6,868 nt of DNA from an uncultured Cytophagaceae bacterium. Lineage in GTDB: Bacteria; Bacteroidota; Bacteroidia; Cytophagales; Spirosomataceae. The notes under the pieces are model-generated. The model was given only the letters and a program-made list of their open reading frames with translations. It was not told where the DNA came from and made no database searches. The first letter of the stretch is position 1; the number at the start of each line of letters is the position of its first letter. Below are positions 1-6,868 of the stretch, in pieces. Location: the NCBI GenBank assembly GCA_903837305.1, contig CAILUB010000098.1:1-6868 (forward strand), read 5' to 3'. Made by a program: the position numbers and the translations under genes.

Positions 1-18
1 AAAAAAAATTATATCGAT

Positions 19-52
19 TTGTGTAATAACTAACAAAATATTTTTAATATTG
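19..52 (+). promoter_or_regulatory. possible Bacteroidota-type promoter before susC
   Basis: The Bacteroidota housekeeping promoter is roughly TTG, then 17-23 bases, then TAnnTTTG. A TTG lies at 19-21. Two overlapping partial -7 matches follow: TATTTTTA at 39-46 (spacing 17) and TAATATTG at 45-52 (spacing 23), each one base off consensus. AAACTTTG at 61-68 is also one base off but has no TTG at the right distance. The leader is very AT-rich, so chance matches are likely. This is a weak candidate only. The rest of 1-122 shows no gene and no clear operator. Confidence 0.22.
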
Positions 53-122
53 TCCTCGTTAAACTTTGTCTGATAGTCTCTATTGGGCAAATGTTTAATT
101 TTCACTCAAACCTTTTATTTAT

Positions 123-3100
123 ATGAAAAACAATTTCTACGTAAGCAGAGTGGTCTTTCTACTGGCTTTGATGCTCACCATGTCATTGGTGGCATTTGGC
201 CAAGACCGAAAAGTTTCGGGAACCGTTTCAGACGCCAAAGGCGGAGGAATTCCCGGAGTATCTGTAGTGATCAAGGGTACAACTACCGGTACCACTACAG
301 ATGTTAATGGAGCTTTCTCCGTTAATGTAAAGAGCGGAAATGCCGAATTAGTAATCACTTCGGTAGGTTATGTTTCCCAATCTATCGCGGTTGGAAATCG
401 CTCATCCATTGCCATTACACTTGTTGAGGATGTAAGTCAACTAAGTGAAGTTGTAGTAACTGGTTACACTTCTCAACGTAAAAAAGACATTACGGGAGCG
501 GTAGCGGTAGTAAGTGCAAAAGAACTTACTGCATTACCTGCAGCATCCGTAACGCAAATGTTACAAGGACGTGCATCCGGTGTTACAGTTGGTAATGATA
601 ACTCTCCAGGTGGTGGAACGATGGTTCGTGTGCGTGGATTTGGATCTACTAACAATAACTCACCTTTATATGTAATTGATGGAGTGCCCACTCAGGGTAC
701 GCTAAACCAAATTAACCCGAATGATATTGAGTCGATGCAGGTATTGAAAGATGCGTCTGCGGCTTCTATCTACGGTGCGCGTGCGGCGAATGGTGTTGTC
801 ATCATCACAACTAAGCGTGGTGGTGAAGGCGAGCCTAAGATTAATTTTGACATGTATACCGGTACTCAACAAATTGGTAAAACGTTGAATTTGATGAATA
901 CCAAAGAGTTAGGTCAATACTATTATGAGTCACAAATTGGTGCTGGTAAAGCTCCTGGAACATCTCCTTCGGCGCAATACCGTTTTGGTGCGGATGGTTC
1001 TCAGACCATTGCGGATTATATCTATCCTAACATTTATGGAGCATTGCCTTCTAACATTACCTACACTAATGATATTGCGGATCCTAACTTAGGTAAGACT
1101 GCTTTCAACATTACAAAGGCTAACAAAGAAGGAACAGATTGGCAGCGTGAGATTTTTGGTTCTGCTAGAATCTCTAGTTATCAATTAGGAGCAACTGGTG
1201 GTTCGAAGAATGGTAAATATGCTATATCAGGAAGTTATTTCGATCAAGAGGGTATTTTGAAATATACAGGTTACAAGCGTTACTCTGTTCGTGCAAATAC
1301 AGAATTCAAAAAGGGAGCCATTACCTTCGGAGAGAACGTTACTGTAGCCTATGAAGAGCGTATTGGTATTCCTTCTGGAAACAATAGTGAGTCTAACCCG
1401 ATAATGTTCGCAGTTCGTATTCAACCTATCATCCCAGTGTTTGACATTACGGGTGGACCTAAAGCTTTAGGTGGTTCAAATTTATCTGACTTAAATGGTT
1501 TTGCCGGTCCACGTGGTCCTAACTTGGGTAATGCACCTAATCCTTTAGCCCGCCAATGGAGAGAGAAAGATAACCCAATAACATCAACTCGTATCTTCGG
1601 TAACGTATTCGCAGAAGTTGAAATCATGAAAGATTTAAAAGCGCGTACTAGCCTTGGATTTGAATACAACAACTATAATCAGTCTGCTTTTTTCAACCGC
1701 GATATCGAAGCAGCTGAGGCGCGTAATACAAATAGCTTAACGGTGTCAAACAGCTATGATAAAGCAATCACTTGGTATAACACCTTGAATTACGCAAAAA
1801 AGTTAGGCGATCATGATATTAACTTATTAGTAGGTACAGAATCAGTATCTACTTATGGATTTGGTTTCAGTGCTCAGCGAAGCACCTTCGCTTTTGATGA
1901 TCCATCTTATCGTTATTTGAATATGGGTTCAGCAGCAGGTCTTACCAACGCGGGATCAGGAGCAACCATTACTGCATTATTTTCTCAATTCGGAAAATTA
2001 AATTATTCGTACAAGGATTTTTTATTAGCGGACTTTACGCTACGTAGAGATGGTTCTTCTCGTTTCTCACCAGCTTACCGTTATGGAGTTTTCCCTGCAT
2101 TCTCAGTGGGAGCTCGTCTATCGGAATTAGCGTTTATGAAAGAATTGACATTCTTAAACGATTTAAAAGTTCGTGGTGGATGGGGTAAAACGGGTAATCA
2201 GTTGATTCCAAACGTTTATAATGCGTACACATTGTTTACACCAGATCCGAACAACAATGCCTATGACATTGGTGGAGCGGGTAATGCAATTACCTCTGGT
2301 TTTGATATCGCGCAATTTGGTAATCCAAATGGCCGTTGGGAAACAAACACATCCACGAACATCGGTTTAGATGCAAGTTTACTAAATAACAAATTGGATA
2401 TTGCTTTCGATTGGTATACACGTACTACATCCGATATGTTAACGCAAGTACCTATTCCAAGATCATCTGGAACGGCAAGTATCCCTTATGTCAATATTGG
2501 GGAAGTTAATAATACGGGTATCGATTTAAACGTATCCTATAGAGATCAAATTGGTCAATTAAGATACGCTATCTCGGGACAAATTAGCCAGTACACGAAC
2601 AATGTAGTGAAGTTGAATGACGACCCTAAGGCTTCGATCTTTGGATTTACAACACGTCTACCAGCTATTTCACTAACTAGAGCTGGATTGCCTATTGCTA
2701 GTTTCTTCGGCTATGTAGTGGAAGGAGTACTTAAGAATGATGCAGAGGCTGCAGCAGCTACGCAAATTCCTGGTTACACTCGCGCTGGTGTTTTCAAATT
2801 TAAAGATATCAGTGGTCCAGATGGAGTACCTGATGGCAAAATTAATGCGTCAGATAGAACTGTTATTGGTAATCCTCACCCAGACTTTACGTATGGTTTG
2901 AACCTTAATTTAGGGTATAAAAATTGGGATTTCACTGTATTTGCTCAAGGGGTTCAAGGGAATGAAATCTTTAATTACTTGAAGTACTGGACAGACTTTA
3001 ATACATTCCAAGGAAACCGTTCGACAGATATGTTGTATAACTCTTGGAAGAAACAAGGGGATGATGCTCAATTGCCTCGCTTGAATGCTAATGATACCTT

Positions 3101-3392
3101 CAGTCAGCAAATTTCAACTTATTTTGTTGAAGATGGTTCATACATGCGTATTAAGAACGTTCAGTTAACTTACAGTGTACCTACTAGTGTGTTAAAGAAG
3201 ATCAAGTTAAGTTCGATGCAAATTTATGTTCAAGGACAAAACCTATTGACTTTAACTAAATACAAAGGTTTAGATCCGGATATCAACATTAGAAATTCAG
3301 GGGCTGATAACCAAGATATTCATATGGGTATTGATGAGGGAGCTTTCCCTGTAGCTAAATCTTACAACATAGGTTTAAGAGTAGGATTTTAA
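123..3392 (+). CDS. SusC/RagA family TonB-linked outer-membrane protein
   Basis: This is a complete 1089-residue TonB-dependent transporter of the SusC/RagA family, which imports oligomers such as glycans or peptides across the outer membrane together with a SusD lipoprotein. Residues 1-27 form a Sec signal peptide with a hydrophobic core at about 10-24 and likely cleavage near AFGQ. Residues about 28-101 are a carboxypeptidase-regulatory-like beta-sandwich domain (GTVSDAKGGGIPGVSVVIKG). The segment LSEVVVTGY (107-115) is the usual TonB-box/linker region. The plug domain runs to about 232 and holds SPLYVIDGVP (180-189) and the SusC signature IYGARAANGVVIITTKRG (216-233). The rest is the 22-strand-type barrel, ending in the expected terminal Phe. 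The ATG at 123 is chosen because it gives the intact signal peptide; the sequence before it is AT-rich with no Shine-Dalgarno, as is normal in this phylum. The frame is intact and of usual length. The substrate cannot be read from sequence, and no degradative enzyme or regulator lies in the window. Confidence 0.96.
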   Translation: MKNNFYVSRVVFLLALMLTMSLVAFGQDRKVSGTVSDAKGGGIPGVSVVIKGTTTGTTTDVNGAFSVNVKSGNAELVITSVGYVSQSIAVGNRSSIAITLVEDVSQLSEVVVTGYTSQRKKDITGAVAVVSAKELTALPAASVTQMLQGRASGVTVGNDNSPGGGTMVRVRGFGSTNNNSPLYVIDGVPTQGTLNQINPNDIESMQVLKDASAASIYGARAANGVVIITTKRGGEGEPKINFDMYTGTQQIGKTLNLMNTKELGQYYYESQIGAGKAPGTSPSAQYRFGADGSQTIADYIYPNIYGALPSNITYTNDIADPNLGKTAFNITKANKEGTDWQREIFGSARISSYQLGATGGSKNGKYAISGSYFDQEGILKYTGYKRYSVRANTEFKKGAITFGENVTVAYEERIGIPSGNNSESNPIMFAVRIQPIIPVFDITGGPKALGGSNLSDLNGFAGPRGPNLGNAPNPLARQWREKDNPITSTRIFGNVFAEVEIMKDLKARTSLGFEYNNYNQSAFFNRDIEAAEARNTNSLTVSNSYDKAITWYNTLNYAKKLGDHDINLLVGTESVSTYGFGFSAQRSTFAFDDPSYRYLNMGSAAGLTNAGSGATITALFSQFGKLNYSYKDFLLADFTLRRDGSSRFSPAYRYGVFPAFSVGARLSELAFMKELTFLNDLKVRGGWGKTGNQLIPNVYNAYTLFTPDPNNNAYDIGGAGNAITSGFDIAQFGNPNGRWETNTSTNIGLDASLLNNKLDIAFDWYTRTTSDMLTQVPIPRSSGTASIPYVNIGEVNNTGIDLNVSYRDQIGQLRYAISGQISQYTNNVVKLNDDPKASIFGFTTRLPAISLTRAGLPIASFFGYVVEGVLKNDAEAAAATQIPGYTRAGVFKFKDISGPDGVPDGKINASDRTVIGNPHPDFTYGLNLNLGYKNWDFTVFAQGVQGNEIFNYLKYWTDFNTFQGNRSTDMLYNSWKKQGDDAQLPRLNANDTFSQQISTYFVEDGSYMRIKNVQLTYSVPTSVLKKIKLSSMQIYVQGQNLLTLTKYKGLDPDINIRNSGADNQDIHMGIDEGAFPVAKSYNIGLRVGF

Positions 3393-3424
3393 TTAATTAT
3401 AATTTGAAATAAATCAGATAAAAA

Positions 3425-4534
3425 ATGAAAAAGTTAATCATATTCGCATTAGTTGCGACAGTTGGAATAAACTTTTCTTGTTCAGAGTCGTTTCTCGAGG
3501 TAGAACCTCAAGGAGCCGCATCTCTAACATCTCTGTCTAATAAAAGTGGAGTAAATGCAACCTTAATTGGGGCTTATTCTTTATTAGATGGAGTGGGTGC
3601 AGGAAATACAGGACGTCAATCCACCATTTCAAACTACGTTTTTGGTGGTATTACATCTGGTGATGCTGTAAAAGGTACTGATGCTGGTGATCAGCCAGAG
3701 CAAAGCTTTATTGAGCAATTCACTTGGTTTGCGGAAAACACCTATTTTAATGGTAAGTGGCAACACACGTACGATGGTATAGCTCGTGCGAATGAAGCAA
3801 TTTTATTATCTAGAAGTGCTGAGGTGAAGGACATGACTGCCGCAGAGAAAACTCAGGTAGAAGCGGAAGCACGTTTCTTGCGTGGGCACTACCATTTCGA
3901 AGGAAAGAAGATGTGGAACATGATTCCCTATGTAGACGAAAAAACCTACAACCGGGAGGATCCTAATTCTACAAAAGTTGCAAATGATAAAGATATTTGG
4001 CCTAACATCGAGGCAGATTTCGATTTTGCTATGAAAAATCTTCCAGCGACGCAATCTCAAAAAGGAAGAGCTACGAAGTGGGCTGCTATGGCATATCTTG
4101 CCAAAGCGTATATGTTTCAAAGGAAATTTAGCTTAGCTAAGCCTCTATTGGAGGATATTTTAAATAATTCTGGTAAAAAGCTGGTTGATTACCACGACAA
4201 CTACAGAAATACGACGAACAATAATGCGGAGTCTATTTTTGAAGTTCAATTTTCTGTGAACGATGGTTCTACAGGTAATAATGGTAACGCAGGAGATAAC
4301 TTAAACTGGCCATATAGTGCAACTGCTCCTGGTCGTGGATGTTGCGGATTTTATCAGCCTTCACAAAACCTCGTGAATGCATTTAAAACTACCGCTGAGG
4401 GACTTCCAATGATTGGTAGTGATAAAGCAGGTCTTAAAGACACATATAATGAGGTAGATTTACCGAACGATCAAGGTGTTATTGCTTCAGCTGCTTTTAC
4501 ATTAGATGTATCCGCACCAGGGATCCAAGACTAG
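3425..4534 (+). CDS. SusD-like lipoprotein, N-terminal fragment up to the frameshift
   Basis: This is the part of the SusD gene that can be translated from its own start: 369 residues, of which the last three (IQD) are out of the native frame. The start MKKLIIFALVATVGINFSC is a lipoprotein signal ending in Cys19, with a loose lipobox (FSC) followed by SES and FLEVEP, as in SusD proteins. The TPR-like helical core includes ARANEAILLS (120-129), EARFLRGHYHFEGKKMW (148-164) and ATKWAAMAYLAKAYMF (216-231). GRGCCGFYQPSQNLVNAFKT (303-322) and GLPM (326-329) match the central region of the family. ATG 3425 is preceded by a run of A and no Shine-Dalgarno. A protein ending here would lack the last 225 residues, including helices that complete the fold, so it is unlikely to work as a normal SusD. 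Confidence 0.8.
   Translation: MKKLIIFALVATVGINFSCSESFLEVEPQGAASLTSLSNKSGVNATLIGAYSLLDGVGAGNTGRQSTISNYVFGGITSGDAVKGTDAGDQPEQSFIEQFTWFAENTYFNGKWQHTYDGIARANEAILLSRSAEVKDMTAAEKTQVEAEARFLRGHYHFEGKKMWNMIPYVDEKTYNREDPNSTKVANDKDIWPNIEADFDFAMKNLPATQSQKGRATKWAAMAYLAKAYMFQRKFSLAKPLLEDILNNSGKKLVDYHDNYRNTTNNNAESIFEVQFSVNDGSTGNNGNAGDNLNWPYSATAPGRGCCGFYQPSQNLVNAFKTTAEGLPMIGSDKAGLKDTYNEVDLPNDQGVIASAAFTLDVSAPGIQD
4520..4522 (+). other. frameshift point in the SusD gene (GGG run, one G missing)
   Basis: The upstream frame reads TCC GCA CCA GGG and then enters ATC CAA GAC TAG. With a fourth G the reading becomes CCA GGG GAT CCA AGA CTA GAT TGG, that is PG-DPRLDW, joining both halves through a conserved motif with nothing added or lost. 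The exact base could be any within a few codons, but the G run is the simplest site and the usual kind of place for a slippage or base-calling error. Confidence 0.82.
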
Positions 4535-4581
4535 ATTGGACTGTAGGACGTCGTGGTGTAAACTTCTTAGATTGGGGTAAA

Positions 4582-5199
4582 ATGCCAGGTTCGACATGGA
4601 TTCGTGATCAAAATTATGCAGGTCCTTATACCGGAAAAAAATGGATGTATTATGTAGCAGATGAAGGAAGTTCGACTCACTCTACAAGCCGTCGTTCGGT
4701 AAATAATAATTACCGTCTTTTTAAATTGTCAATGGTAATTTTATGGTTAGCTGAGATTGAAGCAGAAGCGAATAATCTAGCGAAAGCGGAAGAATATGTA
4801 AATATGATTCGTAACCGTGCAAAAACAAGTAAAGTCCAAGACGCATCCGTAAACTATAGTGTTAATCCTTACCCAGCTGGTACCTTTGCATCTAAAGGTA
4901 AAGATTATGCGCTAAACGCTGTTTACATGGAAAACCGTTTAGAATTTGCCATGGAAGGTCACCGCTTCTTCGATTTAGTTCGTTGGGGAATTGCAGCTGA
5001 TTTCTTAAACAAGATGTACATTCCTAAGGAGTCGGTATCAGGTATAGACTTAACTGGAAGAACTATTTCTAAAAGAGGTTATTTAGCTGGTAAAGCATTT
5101 GACCCGAAAAAGAATAATTATTTCCCTCTTCCAATCGATGAGATTTTAAACTCACAAAAAGGAGGGAAAGCTACCCTTAAGCAAAATGATGGTTATTAA
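4582..5199 (+). CDS. SusD-like protein, C-terminal fragment after the frameshift
   Basis: This is the 3' part of the SusD gene in the shifted frame. The homologous frame starts further left, at 4522, where it reads DPRLDWTVGRRGVNFLDWGK; ATG 4582 is simply the first internal Met (residue 387 of the restored protein). It carries the C-terminal family hallmarks: WIRDQNYAGPYTGKKW (restored residues about 392-407), the helix pair LAEIEAEANNLAKAEEYVN and MIRNRAK (about 442-468), LEFAMEGHRFFDLVRWG (506-522), YFPLPIDEI (566-574) and a terminal KQNDGY. It has no signal peptide or lipobox, so even if it were started internally the product would stay in the cytoplasm and could not serve as the SusC lid. 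It is best read as part of the broken gene and not as an independent gene. Confidence 0.75.
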   Translation: MPGSTWIRDQNYAGPYTGKKWMYYVADEGSSTHSTSRRSVNNNYRLFKLSMVILWLAEIEAEANNLAKAEEYVNMIRNRAKTSKVQDASVNYSVNPYPAGTFASKGKDYALNAVYMENRLEFAMEGHRFFDLVRWGIAADFLNKMYIPKESVSGIDLTGRTISKRGYLAGKAFDPKKNNYFPLPIDEILNSQKGGKATLKQNDGY

Positions 5200-5215
5200 T
5201 AGCTAGCATTATTTT

Positions 5216-5249
5216 AAAAAAGTCAGGACTGAGAGGTCCTGACTTTTTT
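5216..5249 (+). terminator. intrinsic terminator after the susC-susD unit
   Basis: A perfect hairpin lies 16 bases after the susD stop. GTCAGGAC (5222-5229) pairs with GTCCTGAC (5236-5243) around a six-base loop TGAGAG. Six A before (5216-5221) and six T after (5244-5249) extend the pairing to 14 base pairs. The T run followed by GTTTT makes this a strong rho-independent terminator for plus-strand transcripts. The A run could let it act on minus-strand transcription as well, for example read-through from the converging gene at the right edge. Confidence 0.93.
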
Positions 5250-5254
5250 GTTTT

Positions 5255-5356
5255 ATCGGTATATTAGCTATTGCCATAGATTTTGTTCGTCGATTTAAAG
5301 AATCGGATAGGTCAGAAATTCGAAATAAAATTGTAAAGTTAAAGGAAACACTCTAA
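5255..5356 (+). pseudogene. possible 3' remnant of a small membrane protein gene
   Basis: Within the 117 bases between the terminator and alkB, one frame reads 33 codons before TAA at 5354-5356: a hydrophobic start IGILAIAIDF followed by a charged, helix-prone tail VRRFKESDRSEIRNKIVKLK and ETL. This looks like the end of a single-pass membrane protein with a cytoplasmic amphipathic helix. The frame has no ATG, GTG or TTG before a stop (TGA 5240-5242) inside the terminator, so it cannot be a normal gene. It may be a decayed 3' end. The alternative, a chance open frame in AT-rich DNA, is quite possible at this length. The stop falls 10 bases before the alkB ATG. Confidence 0.22.
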
Positions 5357-5366
5357 AATTTAATTG

Positions 5367-6386
5367 ATGCGTCCACTGCGCTATTTAACCCCTTATTTCT
5401 TGTTTATATTAGCTTATTTCGCATTTGCAAAGAGTGGTTTCTATTGTTGGATACCCTTAGTCTATCTTTTTTTTGTGATTCCTATTTGTGAATTATTCAT
5501 AGTGCCTAATTCGGATAATCTATCAGAAGAGCAGGAGAAGGCGGCGAAATCAAATCTATTTTTTGATTTGGTCTTATGGTTAACCATTCCCATGCAATTA
5601 GGAGCCTTGTATTTGTTTTTAACTAGTTTAAATCAGGGACTTTCTATTTTTGATACGGCTGGTCGAGTGGTAACGATGGGTTTGTTGTGTGGGACTTTTG
5701 GAATTAATGCGGCGCATGAGTTAGGTCATCGGGTAACTAAATTTGAGCAATTTCTTGCCAAAGTTCTATTGCTTACCAGCCTCTATATGCACTTTTTTAT
5801 TGAACACAATAAAGGACATCATAAACATGTTGCAACGTCAGAGGATCCAAGTACGGCCTTTTATAGGCAGAATTTATACGCTTTTTTGATTCAAACTTTT
5901 ACAGGAACGCAACGAAAGGCTTGGCAGATTGCCATTGCAGAATCGAAAAACAAAATTTTCAATGAGATGGCCTTATTTCAGGTGATTCAATTTACTCTAT
6001 TAGGACTTATTTATTATACGTTCGGAGGCTTTGTTCTTGCTTGCTTTGTGGTTGCTGCCTTTATAGGTGCAGCCCTATTAGAAACGGTGAATTACATCGA
6101 GCATTATGGATTGCAACGAAAACAAGCAAAGACTTCCTATGAGCGTGTGAAACCAGCTCATAGCTGGAACAGTAATCATGTACTAGGACGCTTAACGTTG
6201 TTCGAATTGAGCAGACATAGTGATCATCATTATTTGGCCTCTAGAAAGTACCAAATTCTGCGTCACATGGACGATGCTCCCCAAATGCCTACCGGATATC
6301 CAGGAATGATATTACTCGCCCTTATTCCCCCTCTTTGGTTTAAGGTGATGCATAAACAAATGGAAGTTTATGCCATTATTCCGTAG
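5367..6386 (+). CDS. alkB: AlkB-type alkane 1-monooxygenase (integral-membrane, non-heme diiron)
   Basis: This is a 339-residue membrane hydroxylase of the AlkB branch of the fatty-acid-desaturase superfamily. Family members oxidise the terminal carbon of n-alkanes to primary alcohols in the inner membrane, using O2 and electrons from rubredoxin. All family histidine boxes are present: HELGH (117-121), EHNKGHH (146-152), the AlkB-specific NYIEHYGL (242-249) and LSRHSDHH (281-288). Together they supply the nine His expected at the diiron site (117, 121, 147, 151, 152, 246, 284, 287, 288). VATSEDPSTA (155-164) and RKYQILRH (293-300) also fit AlkB. Hydrophobic helices lie near 8-22, 26-46, 65-88, 98-116, 203-220 and 221-239. 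The protein is shorter than the roughly 400-residue Pseudomonas AlkB, mainly at the N-terminus. ATG 5367 is preferred over TTG 5364; there is no clear Shine-Dalgarno or promoter. No rubredoxin or reductase gene is in the window, so the electron donor must lie elsewhere. The true substrate may be an alkane, a fatty acid derivative or another aliphatic chain. Confidence 0.93.
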   Translation: MRPLRYLTPYFLFILAYFAFAKSGFYCWIPLVYLFFVIPICELFIVPNSDNLSEEQEKAAKSNLFFDLVLWLTIPMQLGALYLFLTSLNQGLSIFDTAGRVVTMGLLCGTFGINAAHELGHRVTKFEQFLAKVLLLTSLYMHFFIEHNKGHHKHVATSEDPSTAFYRQNLYAFLIQTFTGTQRKAWQIAIAESKNKIFNEMALFQVIQFTLLGLIYYTFGGFVLACFVVAAFIGAALLETVNYIEHYGLQRKQAKTSYERVKPAHSWNSNHVLGRLTLFELSRHSDHHYLASRKYQILRHMDDAPQMPTGYPGMILLALIPPLWFKVMHKQMEVYAIIP

Positions 6387-6395
6387 ATTTAATGA

Positions 6396-6868
6396 CTACT
6401 TCTTATTTAATTCTTGAATAAGTGCTTTCAATTCGTTCATTTCCTTGAAATTCACCTTTTGGGTCTTGATAAAAGTAATTGCTTTTTCTGCATCAGTACC
6501 AAATACCTCTTTCAGTATTTTTTCTTTGTTTTTCAATAGATAAACCTTTCCATCAATTGCTACGAAAACATCTTGTTCGTCTTGAAAAACCTTTGCTGCT
6601 TGTGCACCATAGGTAGCCGATGGATCATCTGTCATGACTTTATAGGGATGAAATAGTAAGGAGTATTTCCCCTTTTCTAAAACTTGGACAAACCGCTTTT
6701 TTTTGATCGTAGGTACCTCATATTCTGAAGTAAATTCGATTAATTCTCCTGATGCAGAGGAGTAAGTAAATTTGGATAATTTGTCCGGCCCATATGAAAA
6801 TTGACCTCCATCTACTTTATACTCCAAATTATTTGAATAGGCATTCAATGCAATAGTTAGTCCCTCTA
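6396..6868 (-). CDS. conserved-looking protein of unknown function, 5' end cut by window edge
   Basis: I do not recognise this gene. It converges on alkB with only 9 bases between the two stops. The visible 156 residues are open right to the edge, with no in-frame ATG, so the start lies beyond 6868. The TTG at 6846-6848 is probably an internal Leu. The first half looks beta-rich (LEYKVDGGQFSY, KLSKFTYSSASGELIEF, KKKRFVQVLEKGKYSLLFHP). The second half has a strand pair (DVFVAIDGKVYLLKNKEK) and then a lysine-rich helical tail ending ELNKK. This layout resembles secreted Bacteroidota proteins of unknown function. The edge residues GLTIALNA just before YSNN could be the end of a signal peptide, but too little is visible to say. 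There are no catalytic motifs, Cys pairs or membrane spans in the visible part. No terminator lies between the stops. Confidence 0.78.
   Translation of the reverse strand, partial: EGLTIALNAYSNNLEYKVDGGQFSYGPDKLSKFTYSSASGELIEFTSEYEVPTIKKKRFVQVLEKGKYSLLFHPYKVMTDDPSATYGAQAAKVFQDEQDVFVAIDGKVYLLKNKEKILKEVFGTDAEKAITFIKTQKVNFKEMNELKALIQELNKK

Larger units (their letters stand above)
3425..5199 (+). pseudogene. SusD/RagB family outer-membrane lipoprotein gene, frameshifted
   Basis: This is the SusD partner of the upstream susC, starting 32 bases after its stop and almost certainly co-transcribed with it. The gene is in two frames. The first covers residues 1-366 and then runs to a stop at 4532-4534; the second continues from 4522 to the stop at 5197-5199. 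Adding one G to the GGG at 4520-4522 makes the reading APG-DPRLDWTVGRRG, which is the conserved SusD-family motif, and gives a 591-residue protein of ordinary family length. No family segment appears missing, so this is a one-base loss and not a larger deletion. The intact product would be a surface lipoprotein that caps SusC and binds substrate. Neither half shows further stops, so the lesion is either very recent or an assembly error in a short homopolymer. I treat it as a formal pseudogene, with error a serious alternative. Confidence 0.88.

Noticed and set aside
83..307. 74-codon plus-strand frame overlapping the start of susC
   Set aside because: It overlaps the SusC signal peptide and first domain in another frame and its end is low-complexity Arg-rich sequence, so it is a shadow.
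3806..4120. 104-codon open frame on the minus strand inside susD
   Set aside because: It lies opposite a clearly conserved SusD segment, its translation is rich in Arg, Cys and His with no domain-like pattern, and it has no promoter or separate context. It is a shadow of the real gene.
4516..4534. Programmed -1 ribosomal frameshift joining the two SusD frames
   Set aside because: The site CCA GGG ATC lacks an X XXY YYZ slippery heptamer, re-pairing of the Gly tRNA one base back would be poor, and I see no strong hairpin just downstream. SusD proteins are not known to use recoding.
5277..5285. TAGATTTT as a -7 promoter element for alkB
   Set aside because: It is one base off TAnnTTTG, but the nearest TTG upstream (5248-5250) is 26 bases away, outside the usual spacing, so the promoter is not supported.
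5291..5305. Small inverted repeat CGATT-TAAAG-AATCG as an operator for alkB
   Set aside because: A five-base stem is expected by chance in AT-rich DNA, and it lies within the coding-like tail with no promoter elements placed around it.
5364..5366. TTG as the alkB start
   Set aside because: It adds one residue only and ATG follows immediately at 5367; Bacteroidota strongly prefer ATG.
6846..6848. TTG as the start of the minus-strand gene at the right edge
   Set aside because: The frame stays open past it to the window edge, so the codon is more likely an internal Leu of a truncated gene.
1..6868. CRISPR arrays, tRNA or rRNA genes, insertion sequences, attachment sites or a new defence system
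   Set aside because: Reading both strands I found no spaced direct repeats, no cloverleaf or rRNA segments, no transposase or integrase, and no terminal inverted repeats. Almost all of the window is explained by four gene loci.

Overview
The window looks like chromosomal DNA from a member of the Bacteroidota. The evidence is a SusC/SusD-type outer-membrane nutrient-uptake pair, A-rich translation starts without Shine-Dalgarno sequences, a moderately AT-rich composition, and a Bacteroidota-style AlkB. The protein style would fit a Cytophagales bacterium, but that finer placement is a guess.

Layout. Positions 1-122 are non-coding leader with only weak promoter-like matches. A complete SusC/RagA TonB-linked porin gene (123-3392) is followed after 32 bases by a SusD/RagB lipoprotein gene (3425-5199). 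The susD frame is broken near 4520-4522. Adding one G to the GGG run restores a 591-residue protein through the family signature DPRLDWTVGRRG, so one base is missing, either in the organism or in the assembly. A strong intrinsic terminator (5216-5249) ends this unit. The 117 bases before the next gene carry a start-less open frame that may be the tail of a lost small protein. A complete AlkB-type integral-membrane alkane 1-monooxygenase (5367-6386) follows. A converging gene of unknown function, cut by the right window edge, occupies 6396-6868 on the minus strand.

How the genes work together. SusC and SusD normally form one outer-membrane complex: SusD is a lipid-anchored lid that binds substrate over the SusC barrel, which is energised by TonB. 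If the frameshift is real, the pair has lost the C-terminal part of its lid protein. The terminator separates the pair from alkB, and nothing in the sequence shows that the two units share a substrate. AlkB needs rubredoxin and rubredoxin reductase, and neither lies in the window. I see no CRISPR array, tRNA, rRNA, insertion sequence or defence system, and no convincing undescribed system. The points worth following up are the susD frameshift, the alkB context and the orphan tail before alkB.
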